Origin: Actinomadura nitritigenes
GTDB lineage: Bacteria > Actinomycetota > Actinomycetes > Streptosporangiales > Streptosporangiaceae
NCBI RefSeq assembly: GCF_017573545.1
Contig: NZ_JAGEOK010000044.1
Span: forward strand, 1-64,000
Direction of reading: 5' to 3'
Length of the DNA stretch: 64,000 bases
The translations under genes and the position numbers were made by a program. Shown here piece by piece: positions 10,446-19,103 of the stretch. Position 1 is the first letter of the stretch. Each line of letters starts with the position of its first letter. Below the pieces are notes generated by a model. It worked only from the letters and a program-made list of their open reading frames with translations, was not told the DNA's origin and searched no databases.

Positions 10446-11386
10446 TCATCGATACCGACACCGGCTCCGACGACGCGGTCGCCCTCGTGCTGGCCGCCGC
10501 CAGTGGTCTGGCCGACGTCCGCGCGGTGACCACGGTGGCGGGAAATGTGCCGCTGGAGACCGGCACCCGCAACGCGCTGATCTCGTTGGAGACCGCCGGA
10601 CGCCCTGACATCCCCGTCCATGCCGGCTGCCCGCGACCCATGACGCGCGCCCTGTCCAGCGCCCAGCACGTCCACGGCCAGGACGGCATGGGCGACATCG
10701 GCCTGCCCGACCCCGTCACGGTCCCTCGGGGAGCACACGCGGTCGATGTCCTGCTGTCCCTGCCCCGCAGGCTCCCGGGCGAACTCACGCTGGTCACCCT
10801 CGCCCCGCTGACCAACATCGCCGCCGCTCTGCTGCGCGATCCGGCGCTGCTGACGAGGTTCCGGCACGTCTACTGCATGGCCGGCGCCGCCGACATGGCG
10901 GGCAACGTCTCCCCCACCGCCGAGTTCAACGTGTGGGCCGATCCCGAGGCGGCCCGAGTCCTCACCCAGGCCGCCACCCCGGACAAGGTGACGTGGATCG
11001 GCTGGGACGTCTCCCGCCGGGACGCGGTGATGACCCCGGCCGATCAGCGCCGGCTGGAGGAGATCGGCACCCCGCTGGCCTCATTCGCCCATCGCATCAA
11101 CCGCACCGTCGCCGACTGGGCCCGCGACGTCACCGGCCTGGCCGGCTACGACCTGCCCGATCCGGTGGCCATGGCCGTCGCCCTCAAACCCGACCTGGTC
11201 ACCGAGCAGGAAGAGGCGCACGTCGACATCGCCCTGGACGGCCTGACCCGCGGGCAGATGGTCATCGACCGGCGGAGGACGGCGCCGCCCCCCAACCTGA
11301 CCTTGGTCCGCCGCGTGCACGAGGCCGGATTCAAGAGGCTGCTCTTCGACACCGTCGCCGCCCCCCTGCCCCGGCTGATCGGATAA
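10433..11386 (+). CDS. Inosine-uridine preferring nucleoside hydrolase
   Basis: The 317-residue enzyme hydrolyses the N-glycosidic bond of nucleosides to ribose and base in the cytosol. The N-terminal calcium-binding signature DTDTGSDDAVAL is perfect, and later family blocks are present (LTLVTLAPLTNIAAALL; CMAGAADMAGNVSPTAEFNVWADPEAA; YDLPDPVAMAVAL). ATG 10433 fits the family N-terminus; TTG 10418 is an alternative. Divergent from adenosine deaminase and a LacI regulator, so together they form a purine nucleoside salvage island. Confidence 0.95.
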   Translation: MRPLIIDTDTGSDDAVALVLAAASGLADVRAVTTVAGNVPLETGTRNALISLETAGRPDIPVHAGCPRPMTRALSSAQHVHGQDGMGDIGLPDPVTVPRGAHAVDVLLSLPRRLPGELTLVTLAPLTNIAAALLRDPALLTRFRHVYCMAGAADMAGNVSPTAEFNVWADPEAARVLTQAATPDKVTWIGWDVSRRDAVMTPADQRRLEEIGTPLASFAHRINRTVADWARDVTGLAGYDLPDPVAMAVALKPDLVTEQEEAHVDIALDGLTRGQMVIDRRRTAPPPNLTLVRRVHEAGFKRLLFDTVAAPLPRLIG

Positions 11387-11391
11387 AGAGG

Positions 11392-11784
11392 GTGATTCGG
11401 GTGTTGCCGGCCGAGGACATGGAACTCATCCGAGGAGCCCTCGTCGCGTTGCTGGGCCTGGAGAGCGATCTGGCCGTCGTGGCCGAGGCGGCGTCGGGGG
11501 ACGCGGCGGTGGGGCTGGCGCTGGCGCACCGTACCGTGTCCGACCCGAACGTGCTCATGGAACTCACCGCACTGAACTCACCGCGGCTCGCCGCGCTGCC
11601 GGTCGTGGCCACGACCGGTCCGCTGTTCTCGATCGCGGTCACCGGCGCCGCAGTCGTCACCTGGGTCCGCGGCTGGCGGGGGTGGACGGGCCGGCTCTCG
11701 TACACGCTCCTGGTAGTGGCCGCCGTGGCCTTCTACGAGGAAGTACTTCCGAGATCACATTGGACCGTTTCGCTCTTTGTTTGA
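11392..11784 (+). pseudogene. Chimeric remnant: response-regulator head joined to a membrane-protein tail
   Basis: Codons 1-45 (VIRVLPAEDMELIRGALVAL, then LGLESDLAVVAEAASG) are the receiver-domain start of a NarL/LuxR response regulator, closely similar to the gene at 35352. At about 11520 the sequence switches in frame to TTGPLFSIAVTGAAVVTWV and YTLLVVAAVAFYEE, which looks like the C-terminal transmembrane part of a membrane-bound serine hydrolase. The phosphoacceptor region, the DNA-binding domain and the hydrolase catalytic part are all absent. A deletion that fused two genes is the simplest explanation. Confidence 0.65.
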
Positions 11785-11805
11785 TTTTCGAGGGAGAGTC
11801 ATTCG

Positions 11806-13239
11806 ATGGGACTTGCGAGATCTGCGCGGATCGCTGTGGCCGCCGCCGTCACGCTCGGGCTGTGCACGCCGGCCGTGAACGCCGACGTCCGGTACGAACC
11901 AGGTGCGCCCGGGCTGGGCGACCCCTACTTCCCCGATCTCGGCAACGGCGGATACGACGTCGACCACTACCACCTGAAGACCGCCTACGATCCCGCGACC
12001 GACCAGCTCATCGGCGAGACCACCATCAGAGCGACCGCCACCCAGAACCTGTCCCGGTTCAATCTCGACCTCTACAAGATGAACGTCCGATCGGTGCAGG
12101 TGAACGGGCACCGCGTCCCGTTCGCCCGCACCGGCGAACGGGAACTGGAGATCACGCCGCGCCGAGGATTGCGGAACAGGAGCCGGTTCACGGTGGTCGT
12201 CCGGTACGACGGCATCCCCGAGACGCTGGGCGGCCCGATCGGGTTCGACCTGCCGTACGGGTTCCTGCATACCGGCGACGGCGCGACGATCGTCTCCGAG
12301 CCGAACGCCGCGTCCACCTGGTTCCCCGCCAACGACCATCCGCGCGACAAAGCGTTCTTCACGATCGAGACCACCGTGCCGCAAGGCCTCCAGGTGATCG
12401 GCAACGGCCGTCTGGTCAAGCGGTGGCGCGCCGGCGGCAAGGACACCTTCGTGTGGCGCGAGGACCACCCTATGGCGACCTACCTGGCGACCGGCTCGAT
12501 CGGACGGTTCAACATCTCGACGACCATCACGGGCAAGGGCATCCCGCAGCTCGACGCGGTCGATCCAGGGGTGGCGTCCGACCGGGGCTCGGTCAGCACC
12601 CCGGCGTGGACGGCGCAGGCGACCGACGAGCTGGCCAACTACTTCGGCCCCTACCCGTTCACCACGACCGGCTCGATCATCGAGAACAACAACGTTCCGC
12701 CGCTCAACGTCCCCAACGCGCTGGAGACGCAGACCCGCCCCACCTACGAAACGCCGCCCGTGGAGAAGGGCGTGGTGCACGAGATCAGCCACCAGTGGTT
12801 CGGCAACAGCGTTTCGATCGGCCGCTGGAGTGACACCTGGCTGAACGAGGGCTACGCGGTCTGGACGGAGAAGTACTGGGCGGAGAAGCACGGCGGTCAG
12901 TCCGCGCAGGAGGCGTTCCAGCAGATCTACGCCGACCCGCCGCCCATGCCGCCTGGTCGCCCTGGTTTCTGGGACCTCGCGATCGCCGCCCCGTCCCGCG
13001 ACCAAATGTTCCACCGCTCGATCTACCTCCGCGGCGGGATGACGTTGCAAGCGCTCCGGCACAGGATCGGCGACGAGCAGTTCCTGCGGCTGACCCGCAC
13101 CTGGCTGGCCGAGCACCAGTACGGCGACGCCACCACGGAGGACTACGAAGCGCTCGCCGAGCGGATCTCCGGGCAGGACCTCCGCGAGTTCTTCCGGGTC
13201 TGGCTGCACTCGCCGGGCAAGCCCACCTGGGATCGTTAA
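11806..13239 (+). CDS. Secreted M1-family zinc metallopeptidase
   Basis: The 477-residue protein starts with a Sec signal peptide (about 27 residues). An N-terminal beta saddle (YDVDHYHLKTAYDP) is followed by the catalytic domain: HEISH at 325-329 and the second zinc ligand Glu348 in WLNEGYAVWTE, separated by 18 residues as required. It ends shortly after the thermolysin-like and short C-terminal helical parts, so it is one of the compact bacterial M1 enzymes rather than full-length PepN. It is expected to trim peptides outside the cell. GAGGGAGAG precedes the ATG. No co-transcribed partner is evident. Confidence 0.93.
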   Translation: MGLARSARIAVAAAVTLGLCTPAVNADVRYEPGAPGLGDPYFPDLGNGGYDVDHYHLKTAYDPATDQLIGETTIRATATQNLSRFNLDLYKMNVRSVQVNGHRVPFARTGERELEITPRRGLRNRSRFTVVVRYDGIPETLGGPIGFDLPYGFLHTGDGATIVSEPNAASTWFPANDHPRDKAFFTIETTVPQGLQVIGNGRLVKRWRAGGKDTFVWREDHPMATYLATGSIGRFNISTTITGKGIPQLDAVDPGVASDRGSVSTPAWTAQATDELANYFGPYPFTTTGSIIENNNVPPLNVPNALETQTRPTYETPPVEKGVVHEISHQWFGNSVSIGRWSDTWLNEGYAVWTEKYWAEKHGGQSAQEAFQQIYADPPPMPPGRPGFWDLAIAAPSRDQMFHRSIYLRGGMTLQALRHRIGDEQFLRLTRTWLAEHQYGDATTEDYEALAERISGQDLREFFRVWLHSPGKPTWDR

Positions 13240-13318
13240 GACCCCGCTTCGGGGGTCGGCTAAAGCCTACGGTGACGTGGGGATCGACTGGTGCTAGTAC
13301 TCCAAGCGGGACGCCGAC

Positions 13319-13352
13319 CGCCTTCAGCGGTTCGGGCTGACCGCTGAAGGCG
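13319..13352. terminator. Perfect 13-bp hairpin downstream of the M1 peptidase gene
   Basis: CGCCTTCAGCGGT and its exact complement ACCGCTGAAGGCG enclose an 8-nt loop. A smaller GACCCC/GGGGTC hairpin lies just after the stop at 13240-13260. No T-run follows either. The rest of 13240-13550 shows only a short debris frame (YSKRDADRLQRFGL) that I cannot assign. Confidence 0.5.
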
Positions 13353-13550
13353 ACGAGGCCCACTCCTGACCAGAGCGCGGCACGCTCACGCCACGTCCAT
13401 GCCGAGCGGTCACGGGGAGCTCACAGCAGACGGTCCGCCCCGGGCGGGGCTCAGGTGCGACCGGGCGGTGCGCGGGCGGCGAGCTCGCTCCGCGGCGTCC
13501 CGTCGGCCTTGTCCGGTCGTTGTCGGGTGTCATTGACCAGGGTGGGCTGT

Positions 13551-13585
13551 GTCCCCGTGCCCCAGTGCCGCTGGGGCACGGGGAC
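13551..13585 (-). terminator. Perfect 15-bp hairpin terminator of the nuclease gene
   Basis: GTCCCCGTGCCCCAG and its exact complement enclose a 5-nt loop, 5 bp beyond the stop codon at 13591. Strength and position mark it as the transcription end of the leftward nuclease gene; it may act in both directions. Confidence 0.75.
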
Positions 13586-13590
13586 GGAGG

Positions 13591-14808
13591 TTACGGGACG
13601 ATGATCACTTGGTACCACTCGTGGTCGATGATGCGGTCGGCCACGACGGCACGACCGAGTTCGCCTCCCGCGCCCGTGTTCTCGTTCAGGGGGACGTGGG
13701 CCCGTATACAGGGCGCGTTCAAGGTGCCCCGTACGAGTTTGACGCTCCATATGCCGCTGTCCAGCCGGGGGATGATCTCCGCGCACAGGGAGCCGTTCGT
13801 GCCGCCCTGGGTGGACTTGGCGAAGGGGAACTCGTCACAGGAATCGTCTGTGACCGTGGGGTCCGGCTTGAAGGGCAGCGGGCCAAGCGTGCAGGACTGC
13901 GCGCGCCTGTTCTTCGCGTTCGTATCGTCGGCGTCGCGTTGGAGCGGTTTGTCGGCGGTGCCGAAGTTGTTGGTCGTGAGGTTCTTCTGTGCCCACTCGT
14001 AGGCGACGGCGGCGGCCCCGTAGACGGATTTGGGCAAGGTCACGTTGGCCAGGTGCCCCATGACGATGCAGCCGGGACCGTTGCCGACCTGCGCGTCACA
14101 GCGCAGTTCGGGGCCGTACCAGCTTCCGTTGATCTGTACGGGGGTCGCGCCGAGGATCTCCCCCTCCACTTGGTAGGCGGGCTGGATGAACGAGACGGCC
14201 CCGTTGGAGACGGTGGAGTTGTAGGTGAGGGTGCCCTCCTTGGCCTCGTCAGGGCCCAGAGCCACGGGTGCGCCGCCCCAAGCCGGTGCCCCCGCGATGC
14301 ACTGACCGCTGCAGGTGGAACTCAGGGCCAGCGTCACGCCGGGGATATTGGGCGTCATTTCGGCGACGAGGACGGTGATGTCCTCGCGCCACTGCGCGTT
14401 CGAGGAGCTGAGTTGGGCCGGAGCCACGATCGCGACCAGGGCGTGGCCGATCTCCTGGCCGTTGCCGTCGAGGAGCGCGTATCTGACGCTCTCCCGCGTG
14501 CAGTATGCGTGGCGGGTGGAGACGACAGGGCTGTCGGAGGGGTCGGTGCAGAGGTCTGCCGGGTTGCGGGCAGTGATGCGGGCGTGGGCGCGGATGGGGG
14601 CGGGCGCCGCCACCTTGAGGCAGGTCCAGGCCGCGCCCTGCCGCTGGACTCTGGAGCCGGGGGCGGTGGGCGCGCATGAGCCGTGGCCGTGAGGAGTCAC
14701 CCGGCTCTTGGCCAGTGCGGCGGCGGCCGGTAAGGCGCCCAGGGTGAGGAGACCTGCGGCGAGGGTGAGGGAGGCCATCGCCGCCAGAAGGCGTCTGGCG
14801 CGCGTCAC
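13591..14808 (-). CDS. Secreted protein with C-terminal NucA/NucB-type nuclease domain
   Basis: The 405-residue precursor has a basic start and hydrophobic signal (LLAAMASLTLAAGLLTLGAL) with an AAA cleavage region. A Cys-rich middle part of unknown fold (residues about 50-290) is followed by a C-terminal NucA/NucB deoxyribonuclease-like domain: CDEFPFAKSTQGG, then CIRAHVPLNENTGAGGEL, where the DE-FP motif and the N-x-GAGG-L segment match that family. GTG 14808 is chosen for AGAGGGA 7 nt upstream; ATG 14838 lacks a site. Divergent from another secreted protein with a shared palindrome between them. Likely an extracellular DNase for nutrition or competition. Confidence 0.8.
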   Translation of the reverse strand: MTRARRLLAAMASLTLAAGLLTLGALPAAAALAKSRVTPHGHGSCAPTAPGSRVQRQGAAWTCLKVAAPAPIRAHARITARNPADLCTDPSDSPVVSTRHAYCTRESVRYALLDGNGQEIGHALVAIVAPAQLSSSNAQWREDITVLVAEMTPNIPGVTLALSSTCSGQCIAGAPAWGGAPVALGPDEAKEGTLTYNSTVSNGAVSFIQPAYQVEGEILGATPVQINGSWYGPELRCDAQVGNGPGCIVMGHLANVTLPKSVYGAAAVAYEWAQKNLTTNNFGTADKPLQRDADDTNAKNRRAQSCTLGPLPFKPDPTVTDDSCDEFPFAKSTQGGTNGSLCAEIIPRLDSGIWSVKLVRGTLNAPCIRAHVPLNENTGAGGELGRAVVADRIIDHEWYQVIIVP

Positions 14809-14838
14809 GGGCGGTCCCTCTTCTCTTTTCGATTTCAT

Positions 14839-14856
14839 ACAGACATGATTGTCTGT
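14839..14856. promoter_or_regulatory. 18-bp palindrome between two divergent secreted-protein genes
   Basis: ACAGACATGATTGTCTGT consists of perfect 7-bp arms (ACAGACA/TGTCTGT) around TGAT. It lies 31 bp from the nuclease start and 54 bp from the start at 14910, where one dimeric regulator could control both genes. Confidence 0.55.
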
Positions 14857-14909
14857 CAGAGATGTTCAGACCACCGGCCCGGCCCATCCGGCCGAAAGGG
14901 GACACAACG

Positions 14910-16187
14910 ATGCGCTCTACGCGATTCGCCAGCCGTACCGGCAGAGCACTCATGGCCGCCACCGCCTCGGCCGCCTGCGCGGTCACCGCCCTGGGGCTGG
15001 CGGAATTACCGGCCGCCGCCGCCGCGCCCGCCGCCCAGCAGGCGGCCGCGCCCGGCCAGGCCTGTACCGCAGCCGACCTCGGCCAGCGCCACCCGATCAT
15101 CAAGAGCGTCGAGGTCTCCCCGACGATCACTCACTTCACCGGCTGGTACGTGACCCAGGGCACGACCGGGACCCAGACCGTCACCACCAGCACCCAGACG
15201 ACCATCTCGGTCTCCGTCGGCTTCAACGGCAGTGTCCAGGGCAGCTTCGCCACCGAAGCCCTCGGCATGGTCGGCGCGAGCGCGGGCCTGAACGTGCAGG
15301 TGAACTACTCCTCCACCAGCACCGCTTCGCAATCGATCACGTGGAACTTCCGCGAGCCCGGCTACTACGGCCTCTACAAGGGGACCAAGAAGGTCACCGG
15401 CACCTACGGAAGCCTCAACTGCAACCGCGTCCAACTGGACGACGGCACCTATGCCCTGAAGTGGATCGAGGGACCCGACAGCGGCAGCTACACCACCTAC
15501 ACCACCCTCGAAGAGGGCGCCGTGCGCTGCCAGGACACGGTGCCCGCCAACAGCATCATGCGCAAGGCGCAAGAGCTCCTCGACTGCACCAGCGCCGCCG
15601 CGAAGGCCGAGCACCCGGCAGGTGCGGTGGCGCCGACGGCCAAGCAGCTGCGAGACCGCCGCGCGCAGCGCCCGGCGCCCACCGGCGGCACGTCCGCCGA
15701 ACAGCCCAAGGCCACCGGACGCAGCGCGCGGGCCGCTCTCGCCTGCCAGCCCGACGCCTACAAGATCGCTGTACCCGGGCAGCCCCTGTCCTGGGGCGGG
15801 CCGCTCTTGGCGGACGACGGTGTCCGCCTGCGGCCCTCGTCGATCTTCAGTGCCCACCTGGACAACTGGCGGCTGTGCAACGTGACGGAGCACGACGGGA
15901 TCCTCGAGGCGTCCCTGTGGAACTGGGGCAACGGCGGATGCGCGACCATCACCCAGCAGAACGCGGCCACCGAACAGGCCGTCCTGATGACGGTCTCCTG
16001 CACCGAGGACGACCTCCAGCGGTTCTACATCTACCGCGACGTGCCCGGCTCCGACAAGATCGGCATCCAGAACAAGTACACCGGCTCCATGATGGGCCAC
16101 GACCGGTACGCGGACGGGGAGTTCATCCGCCAGTACTCCAGCGGCAGGCAGGACGGCTCCGGTACCTATGCCCTGGTGAAGGTCTGA
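14910..16187 (+). CDS. Secreted two-domain protein: beta-rich pore-like domain plus lectin-like C-terminus
   Basis: The 425-residue precursor has a signal peptide ending near ELPAAAA. Domain 1 (about 55-215) contains a long Ser/Thr-rich alternating stretch (TQTVTTSTQTTISVSVGFNG; LNVQVNYSSTSTASQ), then ITWNFREPGYYGLYKGTKK, a pattern seen in the amphipathic strands of aerolysin/ETX-MTX2-type beta-pore-forming proteins. A Pro/Ala-rich linker (about 245-285) leads to domain 2 (about 290-425; LSWGGPLL..., WNWGNGGCATI, GIQNKYTGSMMG), which looks like a beta-trefoil or similar sugar-binding module. AAAGGGG precedes ATG 14910. Fold calls are by pattern only; no close family is named with confidence. 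Confidence 0.6.
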   Translation: MRSTRFASRTGRALMAATASAACAVTALGLAELPAAAAAPAAQQAAAPGQACTAADLGQRHPIIKSVEVSPTITHFTGWYVTQGTTGTQTVTTSTQTTISVSVGFNGSVQGSFATEALGMVGASAGLNVQVNYSSTSTASQSITWNFREPGYYGLYKGTKKVTGTYGSLNCNRVQLDDGTYALKWIEGPDSGSYTTYTTLEEGAVRCQDTVPANSIMRKAQELLDCTSAAAKAEHPAGAVAPTAKQLRDRRAQRPAPTGGTSAEQPKATGRSARAALACQPDAYKIAVPGQPLSWGGPLLADDGVRLRPSSIFSAHLDNWRLCNVTEHDGILEASLWNWGNGGCATITQQNAATEQAVLMTVSCTEDDLQRFYIYRDVPGSDKIGIQNKYTGSMMGHDRYADGEFIRQYSSGRQDGSGTYALVKV

Positions 16188-16221
16188 CCCTTACCCGCCT
16201 TACACGGTCCGGCCTGGCCCT

Positions 16222-16263
16222 GGTCGCCCAGCTTCGTCACGCGTGAAACGAAGTTGGGCGACC
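16222..16263 (+). terminator. 16-bp hairpin downstream of the secreted beta-rich protein gene
   Basis: GGTCGCCCAGCTTCGT pairs with ACGAAGTTGGGCGACC (one G-T wobble) around a 10-nt loop, 35 bp after the stop at 16187. No T-run follows, as is common in high-GC actinomycetes. Confidence 0.65.
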
Positions 16264-16399
16264 GGCCCTACCTCACGAACACGTTGTATATGCCTGAGCG
16301 ACTTACCGATATACGGCGGGCACGGTCAGGGGCTACTTGCCCCGGTCGGCTCCGTCCGCGGCGGCCCCGCTGGCGCGGCCGGATCACGCATCGGGCGTC

Positions 16400-16848
16400 G
16401 TGCCAACCCGAGGAGGTCCTCGATGACCCGCGGCGGAAGCCGTTCAGCCACGACATCGTGCGCTCGACCACTCAGCGGTGTCGGCCAAGGCGATCCGAGC
16501 GCTCGACACCACGCCGGGCGATCCGCGGGACGATGCCCCGGCCGCGCAGGAACCTGCGCAGGTCGGCATAGCCGTAGCCCCTGTCGGCGTGCAGTCTTGC
16601 GGGACGTCGCCGCCGCGGCCCGCGCCGAGAGCGGACCGGCGGGATACTGCGCACCAGCGATCTTCGACCCGTTCTTGCCGCGGTCGACAGGAGTCGGGCC
16701 CGTCAGTTCCCCCTCTGACCGCCCGGACGTTGACCGAGTCGATCGTGCACCGCGACCAGTCCACCTCGCCAACCGCCCCCCAACTCGTCCAACACGCCGG
16801 AACTTCGTTTGAAGGAACCTGAGGCGTGCACCCGAGCTCCGCCCTCAT
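16400..16848 (-). pseudogene. IS5-family transposase remnant with internal deletion
   Basis: Leftward fragments in three frames are VDWSRCTIDSVNVRAV and LTGPTPVDRGKNGSKI (central catalytic part), then RPARLHADRGYGYADLRRFL (with RGIVPRIARRGVE), then VERTMSWLNGFRR (C-terminal). The piece between KNGSKI and ARLHAD is missing and the N-terminus is absent, so it is inactive. Its right end abuts the stop of the sigma factor gene at 16845. It is a different IS5 subgroup from the remnants at 1-1163. Confidence 0.75.
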
Positions 16849-17903
16849 CGGCGGGACGACAGTCCGTCAACGGGGAGGGTTCGGGGTAGTCCGAAGCGCG
16901 TCATGACGTTGGTGCTGAAGCTGGTGATGGCGGTGATGCGATCGCTGGCGGTGGTGACGACCAGGAGGCAGTAGGCGCGGTGGACAGCGGCGTGGGGGTC
17001 CGCCAGGTACAGGCCGAAGGCGGGCTGGCCGTTGGCGCGGGTGGGTACCACGCGGTAGGCGCGGCCGGGGCGGAAGCTGACGGCGGCGAAGATGCGCCGG
17101 GCTGATTCGATGCCGCGGTATTCCAGCATGGCCGGGGGCATGGAGAGCCTCACGTCGGTGACGAGCAGTTCGATCAGGGCGTCCAGGTCAGCGCGTTCCA
17201 GGGCGTCGGTGAAGCGGGCGACGAGCCGGTGTTCGGCGGCGGTATCGGGTTGGCGTGCCGGCCTGCGGCTGCCGCTGCTGCCGGAGTCGGCGAGGTGGTC
17301 GTCGACGGTGGCGCGGGCACGTTTGAGGGCGCTGTTCACGGCTTCCCGAGTGGTGTCGAGCATCTGGGCGGCTTCGGCGGCGTGGTAGCCGAGGACGTCG
17401 CGGAGGACGAGCGCGGCGCGTTGGCGTGGGGGCAGCAGTTGTAGGGCGGTGATGAAGGCCAGGGAGATGGCCTCGGTGGCCTCGTAGCGGGCCTCCGGAC
17501 CGGGGCGCTGGTCGACGAGGTGGTCGAGCAGGACGTCGGGGTAGGGCTCCAACCAGGGCGGGGCGTCCGCGGCGCCGGTGGGTTCGGGCAGAGCGGCCTC
17601 GGGCAGCGGGGGTGCGACGCGGGGGCGTCGGCCGTCGGCGCGCAGCATGCTCAGGCACCGATTGGTCGCGATCTTGTAGAGCCAGGTCCGGAGCGAGGAC
17701 CGCCGGCCGAATCCGCCGAGGTTGCGCCAGGCGGACAGGAGGGTCTCCTGGAGTGCGTCCTCGGCGTCCTGCAGGGATCCCAGGATGCGGTAGCAGTGCA
17801 CCTGCAACTCGTGGGAGTGGCCCTGGACCAGGTCGCGGAACGCGTTGTGGTCGCCGGCCCGGGCCCGAGCGAGCAGGGCCGTCGTGTCCGTCTCCATCGG
17901 CAT
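16845..17903 (-). CDS. ECF-type sigma factor with C-terminal SnoaL-like domain
   Basis: The 352-residue protein has sigma region 2 (DLVQGHSHELQVHCYRILG, DAEDALQETLLSAWR, TWLYKIATNRCL), region 4 (LLPPRQRAALVLRDVLGYHA, AEAAQMLDTTREAVNSALKR) and a SnoaL-like tail (about residues 225-345; YRVVPTRANGQPAFGLYL). This layout matches the SigG-like ECF groups, in which the tail rather than an anti-sigma factor tunes activity. The start is ATG 17903 with GAGG 8-9 nt upstream. It is divergent from a YCII-domain gene, a common partner of such sigma genes. A dead relative lies at 2168-3024. Confidence 0.92.
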   Translation of the reverse strand: MPMETDTTALLARARAGDHNAFRDLVQGHSHELQVHCYRILGSLQDAEDALQETLLSAWRNLGGFGRRSSLRTWLYKIATNRCLSMLRADGRRPRVAPPLPEAALPEPTGAADAPPWLEPYPDVLLDHLVDQRPGPEARYEATEAISLAFITALQLLPPRQRAALVLRDVLGYHAAEAAQMLDTTREAVNSALKRARATVDDHLADSGSSGSRRPARQPDTAAEHRLVARFTDALERADLDALIELLVTDVRLSMPPAMLEYRGIESARRIFAAVSFRPGRAYRVVPTRANGQPAFGLYLADPHAAVHRAYCLLVVTTASDRITAITSFSTNVMTRFGLPRTLPVDGLSSRR

Positions 17904-18082
17904 GCATCCTCGCTCTTCTTCGTCCCGCAGGGCTCGGTCGGCCCGCTCAACGGTAAGGACGCCGTCGGGTTGGCGAATTGGGCGGTGTTGCGCCGCCCAA
18001 TTCGGGCGGGCGCGGGCGTCCACCCGGATGGAGGCGCTCCCAGTCCGGGGCGCGCCCCGGACACAGAACAGGACCGCAGATC

Positions 18083-18382
18083 ATGGCCAAGTACGTTCTC
18101 TCCTTCCGTGTGCCCTCCGACTACGCGCCCCACGCCGGGACGGCGGCCGAGTGGCGGGCCTGGTTCGGCGGGCTGGGCCCGGCCCTGGTGGACATCGGCC
18201 ACGCGGTGACCGATCACGCCTCGCTCGGCGAGGTCGGCGGCCGTGGCTCCCGGATGGTCGCCCACTCGGTGGTGTCCGCCGATGACATGGACTCCGCGCT
18301 GGCGCTGGCCAAGGACTGCCCGGTGATGCGGGTCGGCGGCGGCGTCGAGGTCGGCCCCGTGATGGAAGACGCCGGGTCGTGA
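18083..18382 (+). CDS. YCII-like (DGPF) small protein
   Basis: The 99-residue protein (YVLSFRVPSDYAPHAGTAAE, WRAWFGGLGPALVDIGHAV, then VVSADDMDSALALAKDCP and GGGVEVGPVMED) has the size and the C-terminal GG.VEV.P pattern of YCII-related alpha-beta barrel proteins. These are usually found beside ECF sigma factors, and here the partner is the divergent gene at 16845-17903. An enzymatic role is presumed but unproven for the family. Confidence 0.85.
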   Translation: MAKYVLSFRVPSDYAPHAGTAAEWRAWFGGLGPALVDIGHAVTDHASLGEVGGRGSRMVAHSVVSADDMDSALALAKDCPVMRVGGGVEVGPVMEDAGS

Positions 18383-18524
18383 GCGACGCCATGACCGCAT
18401 CGGCAGCGGCGCCGGAGGGGCGGTCCCGGCGACCGGGCGCGGCAAGGTCGCGCTGACGCTGCCGCCTCACCGCGGACGTCTCAACACAGGCAACCCCCCA
18501 CAAGCCACAGCAAGGAGAATCACG

Positions 18525-19103
18525 GTGGGAAAGATCGTGGTCAGCCAGAACATCACGCTCGACGGCGTCGTCGAGGACCCGAGCGGCGAGGGAGGGTTCA
18601 GGCACGGCGGCTGGTTTCAACAGTTCATGGACCAGGACTGGGAGGCGTGGGCAGAGCTCGAACTGGCCGAGGCACAAGGCGCCGAGGCGCTGCTGCTGGG
18701 TCGGCGGAGCGACGAGTACTTCGCCACACGCACGTCGATCCTGAGCGGCGAGTGGGTGGACGCTCTGAACCGCCTGCCCAAATACGTCGTGTCCGCGACG
18801 CTCCAGGAGCCCGAATGGACGAACGCGACCGTCCTGACGGGCGAGGTGGTCAGCGAGGTCTCGAAGCTCAAGCAACGGATACGGGGCGAGCTCGTCGTGT
18901 ATGCCAGCCGCCCGCTCGTGCGCACGCTGATGGAGCACGACCTGGTCGACGAGTTGCGCCTGACCGTCTTCCCGGTCGTGCTCGGCGCGGGCGAGCGCCT
19001 GTTCGGCGAGACCAGCGACAAGCGGCCCCTGCGCCTGATCCACACGAAGACCGTGGGGAACGGTCTCGCCCACCTGACCTACGAGCGCGCCCGCGAGGCT
19101 TGA
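18525..19103 (+). CDS. RibD C-terminal / dihydrofolate-reductase-fold protein
   Basis: The 192-residue protein opens KIVVSQNITLDGVVEDPSG and contains EALLLGRRSDEYFA, YVVSATLQEPEWTNATVL, ELVVYASRPLVRTLMEHDLV and DELRLTVFPVVLGAGERLF, the hallmark order of stand-alone RibD_C reductases, which bind NADPH. Start GTG 18525 has AAGGAG 7-8 nt upstream. Such genes often sit next to YCII and ECF sigma genes, as here, and are thought to be part of the same response. Substrate unknown. Confidence 0.93.
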   Translation: MGKIVVSQNITLDGVVEDPSGEGGFRHGGWFQQFMDQDWEAWAELELAEAQGAEALLLGRRSDEYFATRTSILSGEWVDALNRLPKYVVSATLQEPEWTNATVLTGEVVSEVSKLKQRIRGELVVYASRPLVRTLMEHDLVDELRLTVFPVVLGAGERLFGETSDKRPLRLIHTKTVGNGLAHLTYERAREA

